64,000 nucleotides of DNA, taken from assembly GCF_045207655.1 (NCBI RefSeq), contig NZ_CP108784.1, positions 2,418,001-2,482,000 of the forward strand, read 5' to 3'. How positions within the stretch are numbered: the stretch's first letter is position 1; each line of letters opens with the position of its first letter. The notes under the pieces are model-generated. The model was given only the letters and a program-made list of their open reading frames with translations. It had not been told where the DNA came from and made no database searches. A program made the translations under genes and the position numbers. This document shows, in pieces, positions 45,954-55,353 of this stretch. The DNA comes from Embleya sp045207655 (GTDB lineage Bacteria; Actinomycetota; Actinomycetes; Streptomycetales; Streptomycetaceae).

Positions 45954-46142
45954 CTAGCCCAGTGCCGGTTCCGCGCGGCGCGGCCGGGGCACCAGTTCGC
46001 CGCCGCAATTGGGGCACGTGTCGTCCATCGTGGCACTGCACGGTTCACAGAAGGTGCACTCGTACGAGCAGATCCGAGCCGGGCTCGTCGCGGCGAGCGC
46101 CACGTCGCATCGTTCGCACTGCTCGCGCATCTCCAGGGCCAT
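45954..46142 (-). CDS. DUF1272 zinc-ribbon protein
   Basis: 62 residues with eight cysteines in CxxC-type pairs (CERCDVAL, CSYECTFCEPCS, CPNCGGEL), consistent with binding one or two zinc ions. It matches the short DUF1272 family. Function unknown. The ATG at 46142 has GGGGAGG 7 nt upstream. The 150 bp between its stop and cobD hold clustered GAGGCTCC-type repeats and no gene. Confidence 0.9.
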   Translation of the reverse strand: MALEMREQCERCDVALAATSPARICSYECTFCEPCSATMDDTCPNCGGELVPRPRRAEPALG

Positions 46143-46219
46143 CGGGCCGCCTCCCCGGTAGTGCCGTTCGGGAGGATCAGGGTATCCAAAGCGGCCCTCG
46201 CGGCAGCGGCGGAACGACC

Positions 46220-46990
46220 TCAGAGCAGCAGTCGCACGACCGCGATCAGACCCACCACGACGATCACCGCGCGCAGCACGGTCGGCGGGAGCCGGCGGCC
46301 GACCTTGGCGCCGATCTGCCCGCCGATCACCGAGCCGAGCGCGATCAGCAGGACCACCCACCACGCGACGTCGGCGACGAGCATGAACACGATCGCGGCG
46401 ACGCCGTTGACGATGCCGGCGAGCACGTTCTTGACCGCGTTCATGCGTTGCAGGTTCTCCGCGATGAACACACCGAACAGCGCGAGCAGCAGCACGCCCT
46501 GCGCGGCGCCGAAGTATCCGCCGTAGACGCCGGTCGCGAACACGGCCACCCACAGCAGCACACCGCCGTGCCGGGGGCCCTCCTCGCCCGCTCCGCTGTC
46601 GGCACGCCGGGCGGCGAGTCGCTTGGCCAGCCGCGGTTGCAGCACCACCAGCACCAACGCCAGCACGATCAGCGCGGGCACGATCGCCTTGAACGCGTCG
46701 TCGGGCAGGGTCAGCAGCAGGATCGCGCCGGCCAGCCCGCCGAGCAGCGAGGCCGCTCCGAGTCGGATCAGCCGGGGCCGCTGGCCCACGAGTTCGCGGC
46801 GGTAGCCGATCGCGCCGCTGATCGACCCGGGCACCAGGCCGATCGTGTTCGACACGTTGGCGGTGACCGGCGAGTAGCCGAAGGCGAGCAGTACCGGGAA
46901 GGTGATCAGCGTGCCGGATCCGACCACCGTGTTGATCCCGCCGGCCGCGATGCCCGCGGCGAAGATCGCCAAAGCTTCCAACCAGCTCAT
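46220..46990 (-). CDS. TauE/SafE-family membrane transporter
   Basis: 256 residues, eight or so membrane helices. The repeated signature GGINTVVGSGTLITFPVLLA near the N-terminus and GVYGGYFGAAQGVLLLALFG in the second half identify the TSUP family, putative exporters of sulphonates or sulfite. The substrate is not known. The ATG at 46990 has GGGTGGA a few nt upstream; upstream in-frame codons lack a Shine-Dalgarno. Confidence 0.92.
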   Translation of the reverse strand: MSWLEALAIFAAGIAAGGINTVVGSGTLITFPVLLAFGYSPVTANVSNTIGLVPGSISGAIGYRRELVGQRPRLIRLGAASLLGGLAGAILLLTLPDDAFKAIVPALIVLALVLVVLQPRLAKRLAARRADSGAGEEGPRHGGVLLWVAVFATGVYGGYFGAAQGVLLLALFGVFIAENLQRMNAVKNVLAGIVNGVAAIVFMLVADVAWWVVLLIALGSVIGGQIGAKVGRRLPPTVLRAVIVVVGLIAVVRLLL

Positions 46991-47087
46991 GTCCACCCGC
47001 TTCGCCGCGATGATCCTGGCGTCGGGAGGACATCGAGCTTCCCCCGTGGCCGTAACGCCAGAGATCATCGCAGCCCGCGAGCCGACC

Positions 47088-48218
47088 TCAACGTGGTGGT
47101 CGGTGACCGCGCTCGATGTGCGGGGGTTCCACGTCGCCGGCCGGCGGAGTGCCGCGGCGCTGCGGCTCGATCGGCGGCTGGGCCGGAATGGTCGGCGGGT
47201 CGGCGGGCGGGCGCGGCGGCGTGGAGGCGCCGTTGCCGGGCGGCAGCTTGCGGGCCGGTGCGGTGGAGGTACCCGAGCCGGGCCAGGCCGGCTCCTCCTC
47301 GACCGGCACCTGCGGTACCCGGTGGGCCGGGCCGGAGCCGTTCTGGGACAGGTTGCCGACCGCGTCGCCGATGCCCTCCAGGGCCCGGGTGACCTCGCTG
47401 GGCAGGATCCACAGCTTGTTGGAGCTGCCCTCGGCGATCTTCGGCAACATCTGGAGGTACTGGTAGGCGAGGAGCTTGTTGTCCACCTCGCCGGCGTGGA
47501 TCGCCTCGAAGACGGTCTCGATCGCGCGCGCCTCACCCTCGGCCCGGATCACCGCGGCCTGGCGCTCACCCTCGGCGCGCAGCACGGCGGCTTCCTTGTC
47601 ACCTTCGGCGGTGAGCACCTGCGAGCGCTGGTGGCCCTCGGCGGTCAGGATCGCCGCGCGCTTGTCCCGCTCGGCGCGCATCTGCTTCTCCATCGAGTCC
47701 TGGATGGAGGGCGGCGGCTCGATCGCCTTGAGCTCGACCCGGTTGACCCGGATTCCCCAGCGGCCGGTCGCCTCGTCGAGCACGCCGCGCAGCCCCGCGT
47801 TGATCTCCTCGCGCGAGGTGAGCGTCTGTTCGAGGTCCATGCCACCGATGATGTTGCGCAGCGTGGTGATGGTGAGCTGCTCGATCGCCTGGATGTAGTT
47901 GGCGATCTCGTAGGTGGCCGCACGCGGGTCGGTGACCTGGAAGTAGATGACGGTGTCGATCTGAACGACGAGGTTGTCCTCGGTGATCACCGGTTGCGGC
48001 GGGAAGGGGACGACCTGTTCGCGCAGGTCGATCATCTGCCGGATGCGGTCGATGAACGGTACGAGGATGTTGAGTCCGGCGTGCAGCGTGCGGGTGTAGC
48101 GCCCGAATCGCTCCACGATGGCGGCACTCGCCTGGGGGATCACCTTGACCGTCTTGACCAGGGCGACGACCACCAGCAGTACGAGTACGACCAGGACGAT
48201 GACGGCGGTGGCCTTCAC
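47088..48218 (-). CDS. SPFH/stomatin-like (slipin) protein
   Basis: 376 residues. One N-terminal membrane helix (MKATAVIVLVVLVLLVVVAL) is followed by a band-7/SPFH domain (VIPQASAAIVERFGRYTRTL, DLREQVVPFPPQPVITEDNL) and an Ala/Glu/Arg coiled coil (RAEGERQAAVIRAEGEARAI). The family forms large membrane-bound cages that scaffold membrane quality control. The last 90 residues are an unusual Pro-rich disordered extension. The upstream neighbour is an NfeD-like gene, the normal partner of slipins. Confidence 0.95.
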   Translation of the reverse strand: MKATAVIVLVVLVLLVVVALVKTVKVIPQASAAIVERFGRYTRTLHAGLNILVPFIDRIRQMIDLREQVVPFPPQPVITEDNLVVQIDTVIYFQVTDPRAATYEIANYIQAIEQLTITTLRNIIGGMDLEQTLTSREEINAGLRGVLDEATGRWGIRVNRVELKAIEPPPSIQDSMEKQMRAERDKRAAILTAEGHQRSQVLTAEGDKEAAVLRAEGERQAAVIRAEGEARAIETVFEAIHAGEVDNKLLAYQYLQMLPKIAEGSSNKLWILPSEVTRALEGIGDAVGNLSQNGSGPAHRVPQVPVEEEPAWPGSGTSTAPARKLPPGNGASTPPRPPADPPTIPAQPPIEPQRRGTPPAGDVEPPHIERGHRPPR

Positions 48219-48335
48219 GATCTCTCCCGAGGTCCTGCTTGCCTGTGGCTGCCTTCGAATTCCAAGGCTGGTTCGAGCGTAGGGGTTCGCGGGCCGGCGT
48301 GGGGCGTCAACACGGTTGGCGCAACGATCGGGGTC

Positions 48336-48755
48336 TCACATCACCACGGCGGTCGCACCCACGATGTCCGCGACGTCCACCCGGCTGCCGGGCTCGAACA
48401 CGGCGGTCGTGTCCAGGCTGCGGGCCGACCAGACCTCGCCGTTGAGCTTGATCCGGCCACCGTGCTCGTCCACGCGTTCCAGCACCACGGCGCTGGTGCC
48501 CTTGAGCGCCTCGATGCCGGTGCGTGCTCCGGGCGTGTTGTCGTGCCGGACCACGATCGGTCGCACGAACACGAGCAGCGCGATCGACACGACCGCGAAC
48601 ACGACGGACTGGATCAGAAAGTTGCCGCCGAGTCCGGCCGCCGCGGCGGCCGCGGCGGCGCCGACCGCGAACATGCCCATCTCCACGAAGGAGGTGAGCA
48701 CGCCGAAGATGCCGAACGCCCCGACCGCGATGAGCCACCACATCCATGCGTCCAC
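48336..48755 (-). CDS. NfeD-like membrane protein
   Basis: 139 residues with two N-terminal membrane helices (WWLIAVGAFGIFGVLTSFVE; the second Ala-rich to FAVVSIALLVFVRP) and a C-terminal OB-fold (GTSAVVLERVDEHGGRIKLN, GSRVDVADIVGATAVV). This is the short NfeD1b type that partners SPFH proteins. The GTG at 48755 is used; an ATG at 48743 is possible, and neither has a good Shine-Dalgarno. Confidence 0.9.
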   Translation of the reverse strand: MDAWMWWLIAVGAFGIFGVLTSFVEMGMFAVGAAAAAAAAGLGGNFLIQSVVFAVVSIALLVFVRPIVVRHDNTPGARTGIEALKGTSAVVLERVDEHGGRIKLNGEVWSARSLDTTAVFEPGSRVDVADIVGATAVVM

Positions 48756-48835
48756 GTGTTCATCGTAGATCGTGGACCCGTCGGGCAGCAGGCGGTTCTC
48801 GGCCGAAACGATCAGCGCCGGACGCGCGCCCGGGG

Positions 48836-49648
48836 TCAGCCCTGCGCCTCCGGCGCCTCCGGCATCGGCAGGCCGCGCGCGGACCAACGCCCGTACTGCT
48901 GCTCGACGATCAGCGGCAGGCCGAAGCAGTGCGAGAGGTTGCGCGAGTTGAGCGTGTCGGCGATCGGGCCGGCCGCGAGCACCCGTCCCTGACGGATCAT
49001 CAGGATGTGCGTGAAGCCGGGCGGGATCTCCTCGACGTGGTGGCTCACCAAAATCATCGACGGCGCGTACGGGTCGGCGGCCAGCGTGCCGAGCCGGCGG
49101 ACCAGGTCCTCGCGCCCGCCCAGGTCCAGGCCGGCGGCCGGCTCGTCCAGGAGCAGCAGTTCGGGGTCGGTCATCAGCGCACGGGCGATCTGTACCCGCT
49201 TGCGCTCGCCCTCGGACAGGGTGCCGAACCGGCGGTCGACGTATTCGGCCATGCCGAGTTGGTCGAGCAGTCGGCGGGCGCGCTGCTCGTCCTCGGCGTC
49301 GTAGCGCTCGTGCCACTTGGCGGTCATCCCGTAGGCCGCGGTGAGCACGATGTCCAGCACCCGCTCGCGCCGGGGCAGCTTGTCGGTGAGCGCGGCCGAG
49401 GCCATGCCCACGCGCGGGCGCAGCTCGAACACGTCGACCGTGCCGAGCTTCTCGCCCAGTACCGCGACGGCCCCGGTGGTGGGGAACAGATAGGTGGACG
49501 CCAATTGCAACAGAGTGGTCTTGCCCGCGCCGTTGGGTCCGACGACGATCCAGCGTTCGCCTTCCGCGACCGACCAGGTGACCTGGTCCACCAGAGGGCG
49601 ACCGTCGCGCACCACCGATACGTCAACCAGTTCGAGAACGTCGCTCAT
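48836..49648 (-). CDS. ABC transporter ATP-binding protein
   Basis: 270 residues. Walker A GPNGAGKTT, signature LSEGERKRVQIARALM and Walker B LLLLDEPAAGLDL are all intact. It resembles the stand-alone YlmA/ModF-like ATPases and has no permease next to it, so the partner is unknown. The ATG at 49648 (MSDVLELVDVSV) matches the domain start; 49666 is in frame upstream. Confidence 0.93.
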   Translation of the reverse strand: MSDVLELVDVSVVRDGRPLVDQVTWSVAEGERWIVVGPNGAGKTTLLQLASTYLFPTTGAVAVLGEKLGTVDVFELRPRVGMASAALTDKLPRRERVLDIVLTAAYGMTAKWHERYDAEDEQRARRLLDQLGMAEYVDRRFGTLSEGERKRVQIARALMTDPELLLLDEPAAGLDLGGREDLVRRLGTLAADPYAPSMILVSHHVEEIPPGFTHILMIRQGRVLAAGPIADTLNSRNLSHCFGLPLIVEQQYGRWSARGLPMPEAPEAQG

Positions 49649-49805
49649 CGCCTGCCAGCTCCCCATCGTGCGCTACGCCGCCGGGCGGCATCCCCTTGTG
49701 TGGGATCGCCGCCTCGCTCCGTGGTCCGCGTTGTTGCACCCGGTCCGGGAGAAACCTATGACACCGAGCCGCCTCCGGTCGTGTCCGGGAGCGTTGTGAC
49801 GCCCC

Positions 49806-49811
49806 TTAGGC
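49806..49811 (+). promoter_or_regulatory. -10 box of a leaderless gene
   Basis: TAGGCT with 8 nt to the ATG at 49820, so transcription probably starts at or within a base or two of the start codon. Confidence 0.55.
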
Positions 49812-49819
49812 TTGTCCGC

Positions 49820-50596
49820 ATGCTTGCCGAACCTCGCTCCGGACTTCTCGTCGCATGGGGCAATGCCCTGTTGGCCGGGCACGTTCCGCCGGACGACGCG
49901 GTGTCCGAGATCGTCGGAACGGACGAACCGCATCGGGTGACGGGCGTGCCCGGCGAGAGTGTGCCGGTGGGCCTGTCGCTGGCGCTGGGTCGGCTGCGCG
50001 CGCTGGGCGTGACCGGTCTGCGGTTGGCCCTGCCGGTGGCGGGCGACCCGCTGGCGCTGCCCGGCCCGCCCGCGTTCAACGACCTCGCCCTGGACGCCGG
50101 CGAGGCGGCCATCACGGTCGGCGCGCCGGACGTCGCGTACGGCCTGGTACCCGAGGTGACCCGGCACGGCACCGACGGCGACGCGGCGGTGCGGGTCGCG
50201 TGGCGCATGCTCGAGGTGAGCGACCGGCCCGCTCAGGGGCCGTTCCTGGCCGAGGCGGAGCGCGAGCTGGCCGAGGCGATGCGGGACGCCATCGAGGACC
50301 TGACCCGGCTCGACGTGGCGGGCAGCGGTCCGGCCGCGCAACGTGCCCTGGCCGGGCTGTACCGCAAGGACTCGGACACCCGGGTCGCGCCGGGGCATCC
50401 GGGCCGGGCCGGCCGGGTGCTCGACCAGGCCCGCCGGATCCACGCGGTACTGAGCGTGGCCTGCGCCGAGGACGGCGCGGCGGTCAGCGCGGCCGAGATC
50501 TCCGCGCGGCTCGGCGCGCTCGCCCCACTGGAGCGGGCCTGCCGCCGGGCGATGGTGGCGGCGTACGGCGCGGCCCTGGAGCCGGACCGCGCCTGA
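49820..50596 (+). CDS. Conserved actinobacterial protein, unknown
   Basis: 258 residues, Ala/Leu-rich, no membrane segment or known domain. It starts MLAEPRSGLLVAWGNALLAG and ends with a helical part (ISARLGALAPLERACRRAMV). Similar proteins are conserved in streptomycetes without a function. TAGGCT (49806-49811) lies 8 nt before the ATG and no Shine-Dalgarno is present, which points to a leaderless mRNA. It is divergent from the ABC ATPase gene. Confidence 0.8.
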   Translation: MLAEPRSGLLVAWGNALLAGHVPPDDAVSEIVGTDEPHRVTGVPGESVPVGLSLALGRLRALGVTGLRLALPVAGDPLALPGPPAFNDLALDAGEAAITVGAPDVAYGLVPEVTRHGTDGDAAVRVAWRMLEVSDRPAQGPFLAEAERELAEAMRDAIEDLTRLDVAGSGPAAQRALAGLYRKDSDTRVAPGHPGRAGRVLDQARRIHAVLSVACAEDGAAVSAAEISARLGALAPLERACRRAMVAAYGAALEPDRA

Positions 50597-50695
50597 GCGA
50601 GCAGGAGACGCCCGCGCGGCGCCCGGCTTGCATGGACGTGCACGACACTCCCGCGCGGCGAGCACGAGACGCCCGCGCGGTGCGTGGAGCACGCT

Positions 50696-53245
50696 TCAGC
50701 CGCCGCGCTTGCGCTTGGTCTTCGGGTCGAGGCGGCGGAGCATCAACAGGGCGATCATGCCGTAGACCGCGATCTGGCCGGCCAGGATGCCGATGTTGCG
50801 GTACCAGACCTTCGGATCGTGCTTCCACAGCGGATCCGGGGATTCGCCGGGTTTGCGCGGCAGTTGGGTGGCCAGATCGATCGTGCTGCCGGCTGCGGCG
50901 AAGGCCCAGCGAGCCGGGGCCAGCCAGGAGATCTGCTCGATGCCGGCCTTGCCGTTGAGCGGGAACAGGCCACCGCACAGCACCACTTGCACGATCGCGA
51001 TGACCACGAGCAGCGGCATCGCCAGCTCCGCGCTGCCGATCGACGCGGAGACCACCAGGCCCACCGCCATCGCCGCTATCGCGGACAGCACCACCGCGAT
51101 GCCGATCTCGATGATCGGCGGGCTGATCACCACGCCCTTGGCGGGCAACTTCTGTCCGACCAGGGCGACCGCGGTGAGCACGACGCCCTGGATCGCGGAG
51201 ATCAGTCCGAGCACGATGATCTTGGAGCCGAGATAGGCGGACACCGAGAGCCCGGCGCTGCGTTCGCGCCGGTAGATCGCGCGTTCCTTGATCAGTTCGT
51301 TGACCGCCGTGGCGGTGCCCATCAGGCCGCTGATCACGAACAGCACGAGCAGCTTGGTGGTCGCCTCCGGATTCGAGCCCGGCGGTGACCCCGGCGGGCT
51401 GACCAGCTCGCCGGGGATCACCCGGCACAACATCCCCAGGAACAGCGGCGCTATCGCCAACAGCGCCAGGTACTTGCGGTCCGAGGAGATCACCGCGAGG
51501 TAGCGCCGGGACAGCGTGGTCAGTTGGGAGAACCAGCCCTGCGGCTTCGGCGGCTTGGCCTGGGGCCGATCGCCCTGCACGGCGTGCGCGCGATCGCGGC
51601 CGACCTCTATGTACCGCCCGTACAACTCGGAGCGCCGGAACGGACCCTCGTAGTCGCGGTCCGGCTCGTCGTCGAACATCTTGAAAACCTCGGGCCAGTC
51701 GCCCTTGCCGAAGAACGGCAGCGCCTCGTCCGGCGGTCCGAAGAAGGCGATCCGACCGCCCGGGGCGAGCACCAGCACGCGATCGCAGACGTTCAGGCTG
51801 CGGGTGCTGTGGGTGACCACGATGACCGTACGGCCGTCGTCGGCGAGTTCGCGCAGCTTCTCCATCACCGAGCGTTCCAGGCCCTCGTCCAGGCCGGACG
51901 TCGGCTCGTCCAGGAACAGCACGGACGGCTTGGTGAGCAGTTCGACGGCGACGCTCACCCGCTTGCGCTGGCCGCCGGAGAGGCTGCTGACCTTGGTGTC
52001 GGCGTACGGCGCCGTGGCGCCGCGCGGCATCTTGTCCAGGCTCAGCTCGCCGATCACCTCCTCGACCCGGCGCTCGCGCTCGGCCGCCTCGGTGTCCTCG
52101 GGGAAGCGCAGTTGCGCGGCGTAGCGCAGCGCGGTGCGCGCGGTGAGCTGGGCGTGCAGGATGTCGTCCTGCGGCACCAGGCCGATCCGCTGGCGCAGTT
52201 CGGCGTTGTTCGCGTACAGGTCGCGGCCGTCGTAGAGGATCTTGCCGCTGGCGGCTCGCCGGCTGCCGGTGAGCGCGCCGAGCAGGGTGGACTTGCCCGC
52301 GCCCGAACCGCCGACGATGGCAAGCAGGTTGCGCTCGGCGAGCGGGAAGGAGACGTTGTCGAGCAGGACCCGCTTGCCCGCCGTGACGGTGAGGTTCTGC
52401 ACCTCCAGCGAGACCTCGCCGGTGTCGATGAACTCGCGTAGTTCCTGGCCGTCCAGCCGGAAGGTGGCGTGCCCGATGCCGACCAGGTCCGCCTCGCCCA
52501 GCAGCGCGCGCTCGATCGGCTGACCGTTGAGGAAGGTGCCGTTGTGGCTGCCGAGGTCGACGATCTCGCGCCGGCCGCCGGGCGTGGTACGCAATTCGGC
52601 GTGGTGCCGGGAGACCATCAGGTCGGTGAGCACCAGGTCGTTGTCCAGCGCGCGGCCGATCCGCAGGGTGCGCACCGGGAGCGGGATGACCATGCTCGGC
52701 GCCCGGTCCACGCTCGGGCGCGGATCCGCGTGCGGCCCGGCGCCGATCTGCGCGCAGCCCAACGGGCGTGCGGGCTCGGAGACTTGCCGAGGTGGCTCGG
52801 GCACGTACGGCGGTTCGAGCCCACGCGGCGGTTCCACCCCGCGCGGGGGTTCGGCGCGGCGCGGCGGCGGTTCGCTCCGGCGCGGCGGCTCGGGGATCTG
52901 TACGTGGTCGTGGTGGGCCGGCCGCGGCGGCACCACCTCGGTGACGTTCGACTCCGGGGCCAGGCGCAGCGGGTCGCCGTCGTCCGGGTCGCCGAGCAGC
53001 ACTTCGCAGCCTCGGCCGACGACCACGCGGTGCACCCGATTGCCGCGCACCCATGAGCCGTTGACGCTGTTGGTGTCGACGAACTCCCAGCCGTCGGGCC
53101 CCACTCGCAGGATCGCGTGTTGGCGCGACACCCGGCGGTCGTCGAGCACGATCGCACAGGACGGGTCGCGGCCGACGACGTGTTCCCGCCCGGGATCCAG
53201 GATCACGGGTGCTCCGGCGCTGGTGCCGACGGTCAGGTGCGGCAC
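50696..53245 (-). CDS. FHA-FHA-ABC ATPase-permease fusion protein
   Basis: 849 residues. FHA domain 1 (VVGRDPSCAIVLDDRRVSRQ, about residues 22-41) is followed by a Pro/Arg/Glu-rich linker and FHA domain 2 (RIGRALDNDLVLTDLMVSRH). An ABCG-type ATPase comes next (Walker A GGSGAGKS, signature SSLSGGQRKRVSVA, Walker B VLFLDEPTSGLDE), then an ABC-2 type permease with six helices. FHA domains read phosphothreonine, so the exporter is probably controlled by Ser/Thr kinases; its cargo is unknown. The GTG at 53245 has AAGGA 7 nt upstream and starts just before FHA 1; the open frame reaches 53425 without a better start. Confidence 0.93.
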   Translation of the reverse strand: MPHLTVGTSAGAPVILDPGREHVVGRDPSCAIVLDDRRVSRQHAILRVGPDGWEFVDTNSVNGSWVRGNRVHRVVVGRGCEVLLGDPDDGDPLRLAPESNVTEVVPPRPAHHDHVQIPEPPRRSEPPPRRAEPPRGVEPPRGLEPPYVPEPPRQVSEPARPLGCAQIGAGPHADPRPSVDRAPSMVIPLPVRTLRIGRALDNDLVLTDLMVSRHHAELRTTPGGRREIVDLGSHNGTFLNGQPIERALLGEADLVGIGHATFRLDGQELREFIDTGEVSLEVQNLTVTAGKRVLLDNVSFPLAERNLLAIVGGSGAGKSTLLGALTGSRRAASGKILYDGRDLYANNAELRQRIGLVPQDDILHAQLTARTALRYAAQLRFPEDTEAAERERRVEEVIGELSLDKMPRGATAPYADTKVSSLSGGQRKRVSVAVELLTKPSVLFLDEPTSGLDEGLERSVMEKLRELADDGRTVIVVTHSTRSLNVCDRVLVLAPGGRIAFFGPPDEALPFFGKGDWPEVFKMFDDEPDRDYEGPFRRSELYGRYIEVGRDRAHAVQGDRPQAKPPKPQGWFSQLTTLSRRYLAVISSDRKYLALLAIAPLFLGMLCRVIPGELVSPPGSPPGSNPEATTKLLVLFVISGLMGTATAVNELIKERAIYRRERSAGLSVSAYLGSKIIVLGLISAIQGVVLTAVALVGQKLPAKGVVISPPIIEIGIAVVLSAIAAMAVGLVVSASIGSAELAMPLLVVIAIVQVVLCGGLFPLNGKAGIEQISWLAPARWAFAAAGSTIDLATQLPRKPGESPDPLWKHDPKVWYRNIGILAGQIAVYGMIALLMLRRLDPKTKRKRGG

Positions 53246-53629
53246 TGCCGGTCCTTCTGGCGTATAGCTGTCCCCCACTCTTCGAGAGTGTAGGGACGCG
53301 CGGGCCTCGCGGGCAGCCTTTCTCATCCGGAAGGGCACCGAACCACTCCGAAGGGGGATTACAACATCAACTTCTCCGAATCGGGTGTGATCTTCTCCGA
53401 TCATCCATCGGTCGGATCTTTGCATTCATATCGCCGATTCGAAGGTCCGTCGCGATCGTGACCGTCCGCCACTCTCACGCGGCCGAGCGTAATCGCCGGT
53501 CGGGTGCCGATTCCCGCCGTCCGCACGGGTGGCAGTCCGGCCGAATCCGTTGACGCGCGGGTCGGGGCGCTCGATAGTCGAGTTTGTCCCGCTCAACCGG
53601 CAGCCGGGTCGCACGTGACAGGAGCGGTC
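53246..53629. promoter_or_regulatory. 384-bp divergent promoter region
   Basis: Lies between the FHA-ABC gene and the streptophobe-like gene. It is AT-richer than its surroundings at 53350-53450 and carries a direct repeat of CTTCTCCGA (near 53371 and 53393). No clear -35/-10 pair can be assigned and no gene is seen. Confidence 0.5.
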
Positions 53630-55267
53630 GTGTCCTGGAACCAGCAGCAGCACAACGCACCGCGGCAACACGATCCGCCTCCGGCCCGACCACCGGCCGG
53701 ACCCGCCCACTGGGGCGGCGTGGCGCCCTGGCTGCACGCGCTCGGCGCGGTGCTCGCGGCGTTCGTCGCGATGGCCGTCGCCGCGTGGGCGGCGCTGTGG
53801 CTGCTCGGCGCGGACGGCCTGGGGTCGGGCACGATGCCCGCGCTGGTCGCGGCGGTGATCGCGCTGGCCGTCGGCGGCACCGTCGACCTCAAGGGAGCCG
53901 AACAGGGCAGCCCGGACAACGACATCCTCAGCCAACTCACCGGCGACATCTCCCTCGCCCAGGGCAGCGGCAAGGTCGACATCATGCTGCTCGGCATCGG
54001 CCTGATCGGCGCGCTGGTGCTGGGCTGGTTGTTCCTGCGCCCGCTCCGCCACCGGTTGGTGATCGGCGCGCTGGACCTGATCGTGCACGGCGTGCGGGTC
54101 CTGGTGTTCACCATGGCCGCGCTCGGTGTGGTGGTGTCGACGGGCGAACACTCGCTGCCGATCCAGCAGTTCGTCTCGCAGGTCGGCGGCGCCCAGGACC
54201 TGATGGGCATCTTCGACCTGGGCGCGGCGGCCAGGTTCGAGACCGACGTGAGCGGCACCCTGGTCTTCGGCACACTGTGGTTGCTGATCACCCTGGTGGC
54301 CGCCGTCGCGGTGTCCGCGCGCGGGCCGCTCCCGCTCAAGTGGCTGCGGCACCGCGCGGTACTGCGGGCCCCGGTCGCGGGTCTGCTCGCGGTGCTGATC
54401 ACCGCGGTGGTCGCCGGGATCGTGGGCACCCCGTTCGTGGCCGCCGCCGCGCCCGCGCCCAAGCGGATGATCGGCGGCATGTTGTTCGCGCTGCCCAACG
54501 CGGTCTGGCTGCTCGCCTCGCTCGGCCTGGGCATCCCGTGGAAGGCCACCAGCAGCGCGCCCACCGAGTTCGGCGGCTTCTCCTTCGGTCTGCCCGGCCC
54601 GCTGGGCAAACTGGTCAAGGCCTCCGCCGGGGAGGGCCTGCCGATCCGGATCGACCGGCTGGCGGAGCTGGACTCGCGCGCGTGGTTCGTGCCGCTGTTC
54701 TCCGCGCTGCTCCTGCTGCTCGGCGCGACCGTGATGGCCATGCGCGCGCCGGCCTCGGTGCGTCCGCATCAGCACGCGTGGCGGTTCGCGGTCGCCCTCG
54801 CCGGCGGCCTGCTGGTGATCTCCTACCTGATGGAGCTCCAGCTCAAGGTCGCGGTGACCGTCCTCGGCGGGGTGATGTCCCCGGGCGCGTCGGTGTCGCT
54901 GCACGCGGACTACCTGTGGACCGTGCTGCTCGGGCTGCTGTGGGGCGCGTGCGCGGGCTTCATCGGCGGCGCGGTCGCGGACTGGGTGCGCTACCGCAGG
55001 ACCGACCCCGCCGGCGCGCCGCCGGCCGCGGGCCCGCCGCGACCCACCCGCGCCGCGCCGCCGGCCGGCTCGCCGCGGCCTTACCCGCAGGGCGCGCCGT
55101 ACCCGCGGGACCGATCGGCCTCCCGGCCCCCGTCGGCACATCCGCCCGCCCCCGGCGCACCCGCGCCGCCCGGCCCGCCGCACTCGAACAGACCCGCCCC
55201 GGCGTACCGCCCGCCACCCCCGCCCGATCCGCAGGGTCCGACCCGGTCGGGCCCCTGGCCTGGGTAG
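53630..55267 (+). CDS. Streptophobe-like multi-pass membrane protein
   Basis: 545 residues. A short Gln/Pro-rich N-terminus is followed by about ten membrane helices between residues 30 and 450 and a 90-residue Pro/Gly/Ala/Arg-rich cytoplasmic tail. The overall form matches the streptophobe family of large hydrophobic streptomycete proteins of unknown role. The GTG at 53630 has GGAGCGG about 5 nt upstream; a GTG at 53615 is also possible. Confidence 0.75.
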   Translation: MSWNQQQHNAPRQHDPPPARPPAGPAHWGGVAPWLHALGAVLAAFVAMAVAAWAALWLLGADGLGSGTMPALVAAVIALAVGGTVDLKGAEQGSPDNDILSQLTGDISLAQGSGKVDIMLLGIGLIGALVLGWLFLRPLRHRLVIGALDLIVHGVRVLVFTMAALGVVVSTGEHSLPIQQFVSQVGGAQDLMGIFDLGAAARFETDVSGTLVFGTLWLLITLVAAVAVSARGPLPLKWLRHRAVLRAPVAGLLAVLITAVVAGIVGTPFVAAAAPAPKRMIGGMLFALPNAVWLLASLGLGIPWKATSSAPTEFGGFSFGLPGPLGKLVKASAGEGLPIRIDRLAELDSRAWFVPLFSALLLLLGATVMAMRAPASVRPHQHAWRFAVALAGGLLVISYLMELQLKVAVTVLGGVMSPGASVSLHADYLWTVLLGLLWGACAGFIGGAVADWVRYRRTDPAGAPPAAGPPRPTRAAPPAGSPRPYPQGAPYPRDRSASRPPSAHPPAPGAPAPPGPPHSNRPAPAYRPPPPPDPQGPTRSGPWPG

Positions 55268-55339
55268 ATCCGACCGGCGCGGGCCTTGCTCCGGTGTTCG
55301 TACCGTGGACCGGCGACGCGTGCGCCATCGAACGGCCGG

Positions 55340-55345
55340 TACCGT
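55340..55345 (+). promoter_or_regulatory. -10 box of leaderless serB
   Basis: TACCGT with 8 nt to the ATG at 55354 and no Shine-Dalgarno, so serB is probably leaderless. Confidence 0.5.
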
Positions 55346-55353
55346 GAAGCATC

